Positions 1 through 7,842 of a stretch of DNA of 64,000 nt are shown here, one piece after another. Position 1 is the stretch's first letter. The number at the start of each line of letters is the position of its first letter. The position numbers and the translations under genes were made by a program. Origin of the DNA: an uncultured Flavobacteriales bacterium (GTDB lineage Bacteria > Bacteroidota > Bacteroidia > Flavobacteriales_D > Sanyastnellaceae); contig CALGEI010000042.1 of assembly GCA_937881575.1 (NCBI GenBank), positions 62,001-126,000 of the forward strand, in the 5' to 3' direction. The notes below the pieces were generated by a model. The model saw nothing but the letters and a program-made list of their open reading frames with translations, did no database searches and was not told the origin of the DNA.

Positions 1-894
1 GTCTTTCCCAGCGAAACCGGTCGATTTCCAGGCTGTTTGCAGCGCAATAATCTTGGTCGTGGCAGCCTGCCATCCGGCATGACTCGCCTCAACCTCTTCC
101 GCGACCACTTCCCTCAACTGTTCAATCAGAACCCCTTTGGCTTCCGCATGGATTGTGAAAGAAGCGCGAAGTTCATCGAAATGTGATTTAACTTCTTCAA
201 AAATCGGTCGGATGATGCCGAAAAACTGATCAGCCAACTGTTGGTAATTCTCACGAGGCGAGGGACCAACATCGAGCCATTGCTTTTGAATGGCCCGCGC
301 CTGCTTTTCTCGTTCACGGATGCCCTCGATGCCCGTCAAAGCCTGTGCCTCGACCAACAGGGCTTCTTTTTTCTTCAAGTTGACCTTCAGGTCATGCTCC
401 TTCAGTTCCTTGTAAATGTTGATGTTGTAGAAGAACTCATCCCGAAGTCGATAGTATTGATCGTGAACGATTTTAAACTGATCTCCAGGAACATCACCAA
501 CAGCATCCCATTCGACACGGACCTCATTGAAAACGGAAAAAGCTGCGCCAATGTTTTCCTCCTCCTGAATGGTATTGCGCAAGCGCTCCAGCATGGCCAA
601 CTTCGTTTCAAGATTCGCTTTCTGTGATTCAGCAATCTGCTTGCGCCAAAGTTTTTCGCGGTCTTTAAAGGCGGCAATAGCCTCTTCGAAAACGGTTTCT
701 TCAGGACTGGGCTCGTATTCAAAAACAGCCTCAGGCTCTTTTTCAATGGTCGCCCATGCTTCTCGTTGCTTTCGCACTTCATCGTTCGTCAGCGCACGGA
801 ATTCATCCATGGCAGAACGAACATCTTGACGAATGGCTTCCAAGTCATCTTGCAGAAGCAAGGCTTGAATACGGGTAAGGATCTCGGACCGCAT
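1..894 (-). CDS. DUF349 domain-containing protein, 3' end outside window
   Basis: An open frame of 298 codons runs off the left edge, so the C-terminus is missing. The start is well fixed: an in-frame TGA lies two codons upstream of the ATG. The protein is very rich in Glu, Lys and Gln and almost wholly helical. It shows the repeated DUF349 pattern, a helix ending in W-x-x-V/I-G (for example EWDAVGDVPGD and KQWLDVGPSPREN), followed by a D-Q-F/Y-x-R-like helix. Bacteroidota DUF349 proteins usually carry several such repeats in about 600 residues, so roughly half is probably present. No enzymatic residues are visible and the molecular role is unknown. It is divergent from recX across an 85-bp gap. 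Confidence 0.8.
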   Translation of the reverse strand, partial: MRSEILTRIQALLLQDDLEAIRQDVRSAMDEFRALTNDEVRKQREAWATIEKEPEAVFEYEPSPEETVFEEAIAAFKDREKLWRKQIAESQKANLETKLAMLERLRNTIQEEENIGAAFSVFNEVRVEWDAVGDVPGDQFKIVHDQYYRLRDEFFYNINIYKELKEHDLKVNLKKKEALLVEAQALTGIEGIREREKQARAIQKQWLDVGPSPRENYQQLADQFFGIIRPIFEEVKSHFDELRASFTIHAEAKGVLIEQLREVVAEEVEASHAGWQAATTKIIALQTAWKSTGFAGKD

Positions 895-979
895 CGGTCA
901 GGGTTTAAAATTTCTAAATGCAAATATCGTTCAAAGCCTTGCTTTCAAGCTATTTTCGGGCAAATAGAAACCGCGGGAG

Positions 980-1417
980 ATGGAGGAATGGCTAGATCGA
1001 TTGAGAAAATGGTGTTCAATGCAAGAGCGGTGTGCCTTGGATGCACGGAAGAAAATTATGCAATGGGGAGGGTCTGAATCGCAGGTAGAACAGGCCGTTG
1101 AGCGGATGAAGGAGGAGAATTTCCTATCTGAGGAGCGCTTCATTGAAGCCTATGTCAGAGGGCACGTTGAACACAAGAAATGGGGTCCTCTGCGGGTCAT
1201 TGCAGGTCTACGTTCCAAAGGGATTTCGGCATCTAAGGCCCAAAGAGCAATGGAGGAAGTGCCTCGCAAGGTGATTCTGAATGGGCTGAACCATCTCGCA
1301 CAGCGGCGTGCTGCTGAATTGACGACTCACCGCGATCGGGTGATCCGATATTTAATGAACAAGGGATACAATCTTCAGGACATCTTGGATTCCCTCGCGG
1401 CATTGACCCCGCGCTGA
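980..1417 (+). CDS. recX: RecX regulatory protein
   Basis: This 145-residue protein has the three-helix RecX repeats. Visible landmarks are FLSEERFIEAYVRG near residues 48-61, the basic W-G-P-x-R-V/I stretch with L-x-x-K-G-I (about 67-83), and the last repeat RVIRYLMNKGY (about 120-130). RecX binds RecA filaments and limits recombinase activity and SOS induction; it acts in the cytoplasm. Length is at the short end of the family. The gene lies 15 bp before prfB on the same strand and may be cotranscribed with it, while recA itself is not in the window. Confidence 0.85.
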   Translation: MEEWLDRLRKWCSMQERCALDARKKIMQWGGSESQVEQAVERMKEENFLSEERFIEAYVRGHVEHKKWGPLRVIAGLRSKGISASKAQRAMEEVPRKVILNGLNHLAQRRAAELTTHRDRVIRYLMNKGYNLQDILDSLAALTPR

Positions 1418-1432
1418 TTACTTTTGTCGTGC

Positions 1433-2536
1433 ATGATATCACCAGATCAATTAAACAGGTTGCGCAAACGCGTAGAAGATTTGCGGGTCTATTTGGAGAT
1501 TGATTCCAAATTACTTGAAATCGCGGAAGAGGAAAAACGCACTCAGGATCCGGAGTTCTGGACCAATTCGAAAGAGGCAGAGGTTGTGATGAGGCGATTG
1601 CGCTCTCTCAAGACCTGGACAGAAAGCCATGCGGCCTGTTCATCATCCGTGGAGGATGTTGTTGTGCTGTATGAATTTGTGAAGGCAGGCGAAGCGGAGG
1701 CCTCCGAAGTGGATGAAGCTTGGAAGATAGCGGTTGATTCGATTGAAGATTTGGAGTTTAAGAACATGCTGAGCGCAGAAGAGGACAACCTCAATGCTGT
1801 GATGCAAATTACCTCAGGAGCCGGAGGTACGGAAAGTTGCGACTGGGCCTCCATGCTGATGCGCATGTATCGGATGTACGGAGAAAAAGCCGGTTTCAAA
1901 GTGAAGGAATTGGACTTTCAGGAAGGGGATGTTGCTGGCATCAAGCAAGTAACCTTGGAATTTGAAGGGCCGTTTGCTTTTGGCATGTTGAAAGGAGAAA
2001 ACGGTGTGCACCGATTGGTACGCATTAGTCCATTTGATAGCCAAGCAAGACGCCACACTTCCTTCGTGTCTGTGTATGTGTATCCGCTTGTGGACGACAC
2101 CATAGAAATTGAAGTGAATCCAGCGGACATTACGTGGGAGACGTTCCGATCAGGTGGAGCAGGTGGTCAGAACGTCAACAAAGTTGAGACAGGCGTTCGA
2201 GTGCGTCACGCGCCCACCGGCATTGTGATTGACAATACGGAGACGCGATCTCAGCTTGGCAACAAGGAAAAGGCGATGCAGCTCTTGAAGTCGCAACTCT
2301 ACGAGATGGAATTGGCCAAACGCCATGAGGCGCGCGCGGAGATTGAAGCAGGCAAAAAGAAAATTGAGTGGGGATCGCAGATTCGCTCGTATGTCATGCA
2401 GCCTTACAAAATGGTCAAAGATGTCCGGACCAATCACGAGACTTCCAATGTCGATGCCGTGATGAATGGGGAGATTGATGGATTTCTGAAAGCTTTTTTG
2501 ATGCAAGCCGGTTCAGGAGCAAAAGCTTCTGCATAA
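1433..2536 (+). CDS. prfB: Peptide chain release factor 2
   Basis: RF2 recognises UGA and UAA stop codons and triggers peptide release on the ribosome. The 367-residue product has the SPF tripeptide that reads the stop codon (residues 199-201) and the catalytic GGQ motif (244-246) with the surrounding RSGGAGGQNVNK signature. I start at the ATG at 1433; a TTG three codons upstream is in frame but adds nothing recognisable. Unlike many bacterial prfB genes, the frame is continuous through the N-terminal LRVYLEID segment, where the autoregulatory +1 frameshift and in-frame UGA usually sit, so there is no sign of that control. It sits between recX and fumC, with short gaps. Confidence 0.95.
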   Translation: MISPDQLNRLRKRVEDLRVYLEIDSKLLEIAEEEKRTQDPEFWTNSKEAEVVMRRLRSLKTWTESHAACSSSVEDVVVLYEFVKAGEAEASEVDEAWKIAVDSIEDLEFKNMLSAEEDNLNAVMQITSGAGGTESCDWASMLMRMYRMYGEKAGFKVKELDFQEGDVAGIKQVTLEFEGPFAFGMLKGENGVHRLVRISPFDSQARRHTSFVSVYVYPLVDDTIEIEVNPADITWETFRSGGAGGQNVNKVETGVRVRHAPTGIVIDNTETRSQLGNKEKAMQLLKSQLYEMELAKRHEARAEIEAGKKKIEWGSQIRSYVMQPYKMVKDVRTNHETSNVDAVMNGEIDGFLKAFLMQAGSGAKASA

Positions 2537-2557
2537 TGGCGCCAATGTGAAAACACC

Positions 2558-3955
2558 ATGGATGAGTTTCGAATAGAGAAGGACACGATTGGAGAAGTTA
2601 GAGTCCCATCAAATGCGCTTTGGGGCCCTCAAACAGAGCGCTCTCGGAACAATTTTAAGATTGGTCCGTCGGCTTCCATGCCCTTGGAGATCGTGCGCGC
2701 TTTTGCCTATTTGAAAAAAGCAGCAGCACTCACGAACGCCGAGTTGGGCGGACTTGCGACCGAAAAGAAGGACCTTATTGCTGCTGTCTGCGACGAAATC
2801 ATCGCCGAGAAATGGGATGATCAGTTTCCACTCGTCGTTTGGCAGACCGGTTCAGGAACGCAGTCCAACATGAATGTCAATGAAGTGGTCGCCAATCGAT
2901 CGCATGTTTTGCAAGGAGGTGTTTTAGGACAAGGAACCCGCACGGTGCACCCCAATGATGACGTGAACAAGTCGCAGTCTTCCAACGACACGTACCCAAC
3001 GGCCATGCACATTGCGGCCTACAAGATGGTGGTGGAAACAACGCTGCCAGGAGTGCAGAATCTGCGCGATGCGTTACACGGTAAGGCCCAAGCATTTGAA
3101 AGCGTAGTGAAAATTGGGCGCACACACCTGATGGACGCAACCCCTTTGACGTTGGGACAGGAATTCGGTGGGTATGTGGCTCAATTGGACTACGGAATGC
3201 GCGCCCTGCGGAACACACTGGCTCATTTGTCAGAATTGGCGCTGGGCGGCACAGCGGTAGGAACGGGAATCAATACGCCGGAGGGCTATGACGTGCGCGT
3301 CGCAGAGCACATCGCTGAGCTCACCGGTCACCCGTTCGTTACGGCTCCCAATAAATTCGAATCGTTGGCCGCACACGATGCGATTGTCGAGTCACATGGC
3401 GCTTTGAAGCAATTGGCGGTATCCCTCAATAAAATCGCCAATGACATCCGAATGATGGCCTCTGGACCACGGTCTGGGATTGGGGAGCTTCTCATCCCGG
3501 CCAATGAGCCGGGTTCATCCATTATGCCCGGCAAGGTCAACCCCACACAGTGCGAGGCATTGACCATGGTGTGTGCTCAAGTTGTTGGCAATGATGTCGC
3601 CATCACATTTGGCGGCGCTCAGGGCCATTATGAGCTCAACGTTTTCAAACCCATGATGGCTCGGAACGTGTTGGAATCAGCTCGCCTTTTGGGAGATGCG
3701 TGTACCTCATTCAGCCAACATTGTGTTGAAGGGATTGAGCCGAACTATGCGCGAATTGATCAACTTGTTGAAGGAAGTCTAATGCTCGTGACAGCCTTGA
3801 ACACGAAAATCGGTTATTATAAAGCTGCTGAAATTGCGAACAAAGCGCACCAAGAAGGCAGCACATTGCGTGAAGCTGCATTGGCAACCGGGTACCTCAC
3901 TGCTGAGGAATACGACGCGTGGGTTATCCCTTCAGAGATGACCGGAAGGAGTTAG
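2558..3955 (+). CDS. fumC: Fumarate hydratase, class II
   Basis: This 465-residue enzyme of the aspartase/fumarase superfamily interconverts fumarate and L-malate in the TCA cycle. It has full family length and carries the signature loop [13 protein letters not shown] (about 319-331), with the catalytic serine at its start. It also has the [13 protein letters not shown] substrate-binding segment near residue 100 and the [10 protein letters not shown] segment near 187. The N-terminal stretch [14 protein letters not shown] is typical of FumC rather than aspartase (AspA), and class II fumarases need no iron-sulfur cluster. The gene is 21 bp downstream of prfB and converges on the guanylyltransferase gene, with 12 bp between the stop codons. 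Confidence 0.95.
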   Translation: MDEFRIEKDTIGEVRVPSNALWGPQTERSRNNFKIGPSASMPLEIVRAFAYLKKAAALTNAELGGLATEKKDLIAAVCDEIIAEKWDDQFPLVVWQTGSGTQSNMNVNEVVANRSHVLQGGVLGQGTRTVHPNDDVNKSQSSNDTYPTAMHIAAYKMVVETTLPGVQNLRDALHGKAQAFESVVKIGRTHLMDATPLTLGQEFGGYVAQLDYGMRALRNTLAHLSELALGGTAVGTGINTPEGYDVRVAEHIAELTGHPFVTAPNKFESLAAHDAIVESHGALKQLAVSLNKIANDIRMMASGPRSGIGELLIPANEPGSSIMPGKVNPTQCEALTMVCAQVVGNDVAITFGGAQGHYELNVFKPMMARNVLESARLLGDACTSFSQHCVEGIEPNYARIDQLVEGSLMLVTALNTKIGYYKAAEIANKAHQEGSTLREAALATGYLTAEEYDAWVIPSEMTGRS

Positions 3956-3967
3956 CCCCCTGTCTCT

Positions 3968-5077
3968 CTATCCTTTTTTGGTTTTCATGCTTGTGACCAG
4001 TTGCTTGATCCACTGTTCTTCGGATTTCGGACAAACGAGCAAGGCGTCTTCTGTATCGACCACGATGTAATTGTCCAAGCCGCGCAATGCGACGAGCTTT
4101 TTCTGTCCAGCACCACGAGCATTGGAAACCACGACGTTTTCTTTCGAGTCGAAAGCAATCAATTCAACGCCTGAGGTGCCATTTCCGGCTGTGTCCAATT
4201 GCAGTTTCTCGTGAAGAGACCCCCATGTTCCCAGATCGCTCCAACCGAAGTCAGACAAGACGACCGATACGTTGGGCGCTTTTTCCATTAGACCGTAGTC
4301 GATGGAAATGTTTTCGCAGTCAGCATAGATTGCCGCAATCGCTGCTTTTTCCTCTGGGGTATTGAAGGCACCATCATACTCCAGGAACAACTGCTGCATT
4401 TCTGGCAGGTGCTTTTCGAAAGCCCGTGTGATGTTTTCCAAGCTCCATATAAAGATGCCGGAATTCCAATAGAAATCACCAGAAGCCAAAAACTGCTCTG
4501 CTAAATCCAATTGGGGCTTTTCGGTAAAGGTCTTAACAGAGCGAATTTTGTCATCAGCTGAGTCTGTAGCATCTTCGAACTGGATGTAACCATATCCCGT
4601 GTCAGGTCGCGACGGTCGAATGCCCAATGTGACAAGATTCTGTGTGGAGGTTGTATGCTGAATTCCAAGGTTGACAATATCGATAAAGCTGGTTTCATCG
4701 AGTATGAGGTGGTCTGCAGGAGCCACGATGATGTTGGCCTCGTTGGCCAATTTGCCTGCTTTGGCAGCGACCCAGTGGTTGGCGTAAGCGATACAAGGCG
4801 CTGTATTGCGCATGAAAGGTTCGCACAAAATATTGGCCGCAGGAATTTGAGATAGGTGCTCGCCAACAAGACCGCGATATCGTTCATTTGTTACGACCAG
4901 AATGTTTTCTGCTGGGACGAGCCGGTTCAACCGGTCGAACGTCATCTGGATGAGTGACTTGCCCGTTCCAAGAATGTCAAGAAATTGTTTCGGTTGCGTA
5001 TCACGACTCATCGGCCAGAATCGACTGCCAATTCCGCCAGCCATGATGACAGCGTAGGTTGAGTTTGAGTTGTTCAT
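3968..5077 (-). CDS. Mannose-1-phosphate guanylyltransferase
   Basis: The enzyme makes GDP-mannose from mannose-1-phosphate and GTP for polysaccharide and glycoprotein glycans. The 369-residue protein has the nucleotidyltransferase signature AGGIGSRFWPMSR near residues 12-24 and the K-Q-F lysine segment that follows. Further on it has the acceptor-sugar motif FTEKP and a W-N-S-G-I-F/I-W segment typical of ManC-type enzymes. It lacks the C-terminal isomerase domain of bifunctional ManC/AlgA, so it is the short monofunctional type. A GTG 15 codons upstream is in frame, but the ATG at 5077 sits directly before the conserved N-terminus and 2 bp after a small lipoprotein gene's stop. Confidence 0.93.
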   Translation of the reverse strand: MNNSNSTYAVIMAGGIGSRFWPMSRDTQPKQFLDILGTGKSLIQMTFDRLNRLVPAENILVVTNERYRGLVGEHLSQIPAANILCEPFMRNTAPCIAYANHWVAAKAGKLANEANIIVAPADHLILDETSFIDIVNLGIQHTTSTQNLVTLGIRPSRPDTGYGYIQFEDATDSADDKIRSVKTFTEKPQLDLAEQFLASGDFYWNSGIFIWSLENITRAFEKHLPEMQQLFLEYDGAFNTPEEKAAIAAIYADCENISIDYGLMEKAPNVSVVLSDFGWSDLGTWGSLHEKLQLDTAGNGTSGVELIAFDSKENVVVSNARGAGQKKLVALRGLDNYIVVDTEDALLVCPKSEEQWIKQLVTSMKTKKG

Positions 5078-5081
5078 AGAA

Positions 5082-5234
5082 TCAGGGGTGAGTTTGAACA
5101 ATCGCGTCATCAGCCGAAACACCTAAGTTGGACCATTGAGGACAGTTGCAGTTTTGGTGGGCTTTGTTCGATTGACATGAGGAAAACCCCAGGATTGCGA
5201 ACCACACCAATGCGAATGCTTTTCGAAGCGTCAT
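5082..5234 (-). CDS. Small putative lipoprotein
   Basis: A 50-residue frame begins MTLRKAF, has a hydrophobic segment and then a lipobox-like ILGFSSC, followed by a short mature part with a CNCPQWS motif. These features suggest an exported, lipid-anchored peptide of about 30 residues after processing. Its stop lies four bases before the guanylyltransferase start, as expected for a two-gene operon. Alternative in-frame ATGs at 5246 and 5264 only lengthen the n-region. No function is recognised. The main doubt is its length; a chance open frame with a signal-like stretch is possible, but the lipobox and the tight spacing argue for a gene. Confidence 0.5.
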   Translation of the reverse strand: MTLRKAFALVWFAILGFSSCQSNKAHQNCNCPQWSNLGVSADDAIVQTHP

Positions 5235-5300
5235 TGTTCTTGCCATGCTGCTGCAAAAATACATCGAAAATCAAGCGAAGCAGGGTCGCGCGCTAAACCT

Positions 5301-5308
5301 TACCTTCG
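5301..5308 (+). promoter_or_regulatory. Candidate -7 promoter element of mlaE
   Basis: TACCTTCG resembles the Bacteroidota -7 element TAnnTTTG and lies only four bases before the mlaE ATG. If real, the transcript would be leaderless or nearly so. No clear -33 TTG box is visible at the expected distance. Related octamers precede several other starts in the window. Confidence 0.35.
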
Positions 5309-5312
5309 TGGC

Positions 5313-6050
5313 ATGCGCTGGTTGTTTCACATCGGAAGGTATATGCAGCTCCTGTTAGCTAGCTTTAGACAGCCTGAGAAGGGGCGTGTCTTTCGAGCCC
5401 TGCTTATTCGTGAGTTGGATGCGATTGGCACGCAATCCATTGGGATTGTGGCACTGCTGAGCCTTTTCATGGGCGCTGTCATATGCCTTCAAACGGCGCA
5501 CCAAATTGGCGGTTGGATCCCGGTTTATACCATTGGGTTTACCGTCCGTCAAACCATGATTTTGGAATTCTCTCCGACGCTCATCCCTGTAATTTTAGCT
5601 GGAAAAGTCGGATCCAATATTGCTTCTCAAATTGGAACGATGCGGGTTACAGAGCAAATTGATGCCTTGGAAATCATGGGGGTGAACAGTGCCGGATATT
5701 TGATTTTACCCAAAATCATTGCCGGCCTGATCATTGTGCCATTCCTCGTCATTTTAAGCATGTTCATGGGCATCGGTGCCGGAGCTTGGGTAGGTGTTGC
5801 CACCGGAGTGAGCTCATTGGCAGATTTTGAATACGGCATGCAGGTAGACTTCCATGTTTTTGACGTCATCTATGCCTTAACGAAGACCGTGGCCTTTGGA
5901 TTCATCCTCACCAGCGTTTCGGCTTATCACGGTTATTATGCCTCTGGAGGGGCACTGGAAGTTGGACGGTCAAGCACTCGTGCGGTGGTATGGAGTGTTG
6001 TCATCATCATGGTGGCCAATTTGATTTTAACTCAAATGCTCCTCAATTGA
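5313..6050 (+). CDS. mlaE: MlaE-type ABC transporter permease
   Basis: This 245-residue inner-membrane protein has about five hydrophobic segments and belongs to the MlaE/Ttg2B permease family, which moves phospholipids between the inner membrane and the periplasm. Diagnostic stretches are the E-L-D-A-I-G-like element near the start of the first core helix, AGKVGSNIASQIGTMRVTEQ (about 95-114), and DALEIMGVNS. These form the cytoplasmic coupling region conserved in the family. The ATP-binding partner follows 7 bp downstream. The MCE-domain component (MlaD) that normally completes the system is not adjacent. Confidence 0.9.
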   Translation: MRWLFHIGRYMQLLLASFRQPEKGRVFRALLIRELDAIGTQSIGIVALLSLFMGAVICLQTAHQIGGWIPVYTIGFTVRQTMILEFSPTLIPVILAGKVGSNIASQIGTMRVTEQIDALEIMGVNSAGYLILPKIIAGLIIVPFLVILSMFMGIGAGAWVGVATGVSSLADFEYGMQVDFHVFDVIYALTKTVAFGFILTSVSAYHGYYASGGALEVGRSSTRAVVWSVVIIMVANLILTQMLLN

Positions 6051-6057
6051 AGCTATT

Positions 6058-6816
6058 TTGATCGAACTGCATCACATATCCAAGTCATTCGGTGACCATG
6101 ACGTCCTCAAGGATGTGCAGGCGACTTTTGAACGGGGACAGGTCAATTTTGTCATTGGGCGCAGTGGGAGCGGCAAGAGTGTTTTGACCAAATGCACGGT
6201 CGGATTGATCGAGCCGGATCAGGGCCACGTTTCTTTTGACGGGAGGAACTTCACGGCGCTTTCTCGCCGAGATCGTAAAGAGATTCGTCAAGAGATTGGG
6301 ATGCTATTTCAAGGGGCTGCTTTGTTCGATAGCATGACCGTTTTAGAAAATGTAAGTTTTCCTTTGACGATGTTCAGCGACATGACCGCATCTGAAATTA
6401 CCAAAAGAGCAGAGGAGTGCTTGGAGCGAGTGGAATTGGGAGATGCAGGCAAGCGATATCCTGCAGAATGCAGTGGTGGAATGCAAAAACGTGTGGGCAT
6501 TGCGCGGGCCATCGCCATGAATCCGAAGTATTTGTTTTGTGACGAGCCGAATTCAGGATTGGATCCCCAAACGGCCATCGTAATCGATCAATTGATTTTG
6601 GAAATCACACGCGAATACAACATGACGACCGTGGTGATTTCTCACGACATGAATAGCGTTATGGAGGCAAGCGACACCATTCACTTTGTTCATGAAGGCC
6701 GGATATTGTGGAGAGGCAATCGAACGGGGTTGCTCGCAGGGGGTGTTCCTGAATTGGAAGAGTTTGTCTTTGCATCTGATTTAATGCGACGTATTCGAAA
6801 AGCCGGACAGATATGA
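6058..6816 (+). CDS. mlaF: MlaF-type ABC transporter ATP-binding protein
   Basis: This 252-residue ATPase is expected to energise MlaE. It has the Walker A motif GRSGSGKS (about 34-41), a Q-loop (MLFQGAALFDSMTV), the ABC signature CSGGMQKRV, Walker B LFCDEPNSGLDP, and the switch histidine in VISHDM. The Q-loop wording F-Q-x-x-A-L-F-D-S-x-T-V is typical of MlaF. Translation must begin at the TTG at 6058: no ATG precedes the conserved MIELHHISKSFG N-terminus after the mlaE stop. Its last bases overlap the start of the next gene (ATGA), so the three genes form one operon. Confidence 0.92.
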   Translation: MIELHHISKSFGDHDVLKDVQATFERGQVNFVIGRSGSGKSVLTKCTVGLIEPDQGHVSFDGRNFTALSRRDRKEIRQEIGMLFQGAALFDSMTVLENVSFPLTMFSDMTASEITKRAEECLERVELGDAGKRYPAECSGGMQKRVGIARAIAMNPKYLFCDEPNSGLDPQTAIVIDQLILEITREYNMTTVVISHDMNSVMEASDTIHFVHEGRILWRGNRTGLLAGGVPELEEFVFASDLMRRIRKAGQI

Positions 6817-7493
6817 GCGCGTCGGAATCTCACCATATTCCGCTTGAATTCGATCGTTTGAGCGAAGAGGAGATGTTGGAGAGAGCCGATTCTATGTTGC
6901 TTCGGATGCAGGGAAGAAGATCCGTTCGTCATTTCGATACAACGCCGGTGCCACTCGATGTAATTCGACGCTGCATCGCTGCAGCAGGAACAGCTCCTTC
7001 CGGAGCACACAAGCAACCGTGGACTTTTTGCTTGGTGACGAACGCTGAAGTCAAACGAGCAATTCGTGAGGCCGCTGAGAAAGAGGAATATGAAAACTAT
7101 CACGGGCGTATGTCAAATCGCTGGTTGGAAGATTTGAAAGTCTTTGACACGAATCACTTCAAGGCGCATTTAGAGGAAGCGCCGGCTGTGATTGTTGTTT
7201 TTAGACAAGTATGGACTGTTTCTGAAAGCACAGAAGGACCGAAGCAACAGAACTATTATGTGCAGGAATCAGTAGGCATTGCCTGTGGAATGCTGATCAA
7301 TGCATTGCATGAATCAGGTTTGGTATCTTTGACGCATACGCCTTCTCCCATGGAATTTTTGACGGAAATTTTGAAACGACCATCGAATGAGCGGGCTTTT
7401 CTTCTCATTCCTGTCGGTTATCCGGCTGAAGACTGCACCGTTCCACACTTAGAGAGGAAACCTTTGGGTGAGATAATGGTGGAAATCCATTGA
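6813..7493 (+). CDS. Iodotyrosine deiodinase-like flavoprotein (nitroreductase superfamily)
   Basis: This 226-residue FMN protein matches the iodotyrosine deiodinase (IYD) branch of the nitroreductase superfamily more closely than ordinary NfsB-type enzymes. FMN-binding RRSVR lies at 35-39 and the GTAPSGAHKQPWTF segment at 59-72. The IYD lid residues that clamp the amino-acid zwitterion of halotyrosine are all present in the right spacing: Glu92, Tyr96 and Lys117. The C-terminal LIPVGYPAEDCTVPHLERKP also matches the family. The expected reaction is reductive dehalogenation of halotyrosines. The physiological substrate is an inference, since related bacterial flavoproteins can have other roles. 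It overlaps mlaF by 4 bp. Confidence 0.85.
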   Translation: MSASESHHIPLEFDRLSEEEMLERADSMLLRMQGRRSVRHFDTTPVPLDVIRRCIAAAGTAPSGAHKQPWTFCLVTNAEVKRAIREAAEKEEYENYHGRMSNRWLEDLKVFDTNHFKAHLEEAPAVIVVFRQVWTVSESTEGPKQQNYYVQESVGIACGMLINALHESGLVSLTHTPSPMEFLTEILKRPSNERAFLLIPVGYPAEDCTVPHLERKPLGEIMVEIH

Positions 7494-7563
7494 TTCGTCG
7501 AGGGATTTTCAAAGAGAATAAGAAAAGTTGACCGAAACGTTAGATGGTTCAAATTGTAATTGG

Positions 7564-7571
7564 TTACTTTG
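7564..7571 (+). promoter_or_regulatory. Candidate -7 promoter element of acpP
   Basis: TTACTTTG ends in the TTTG of the Bacteroidota -7 consensus and lies 22 bases before the acpP ATG, inside the 100-bp gap after the deiodinase gene. A convincing -33 box is not evident. Confidence 0.3.
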
Positions 7572-7593
7572 CGCCCCGAAAAACAGCTAAGCT

Positions 7594-7830
7594 ATGTCTG
7601 AGATTCAAGAAAAAGTAACGGCGATTATCGTCGATAAGTTGGGAGTAGATGCTGGAGAAGTCAACTTGGAAGCAAGTTTCACCAATGACCTTGGTGCTGA
7701 CTCCTTGGATACAGTAGAACTCATCATGGAGTTTGAAAAAGAATTCAATATTGCCATTCCTGACGATCAGGCTGAAAAAATCAGCACGGTAGGTCAGGCT
7801 GTCGAATACATTTCCGGAACGGTTAAGTAA
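7594..7830 (+). CDS. acpP: Acyl carrier protein
   Basis: This is a 78-residue acidic four-helix carrier of growing fatty acyl chains. The 4'-phosphopantetheine attachment serine is Ser37 in the G-A-D-S-L-D-T motif, followed by the recognition helix [11 protein letters not shown]. Length and composition are standard. The gene lies 12 bp upstream of fabF, giving the usual acpP-fabF pair, and is preceded by a 100-bp gap that probably holds the promoter for the run acpP-fabF-rnc. Confidence 0.97.
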   Translation: MSEIQEKVTAIIVDKLGVDAGEVNLEASFTNDLGADSLDTVELIMEFEKEFNIAIPDDQAEKISTVGQAVEYISGTVK

Positions 7831-7842
7831 ATCCTGCTCTGC

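Noticed and set aside
1424-1432. TTG start of prfB three codons upstream
   Set aside because: The ATG at 1433 is close by and the added residues have no support; the choice does not affect the frame.
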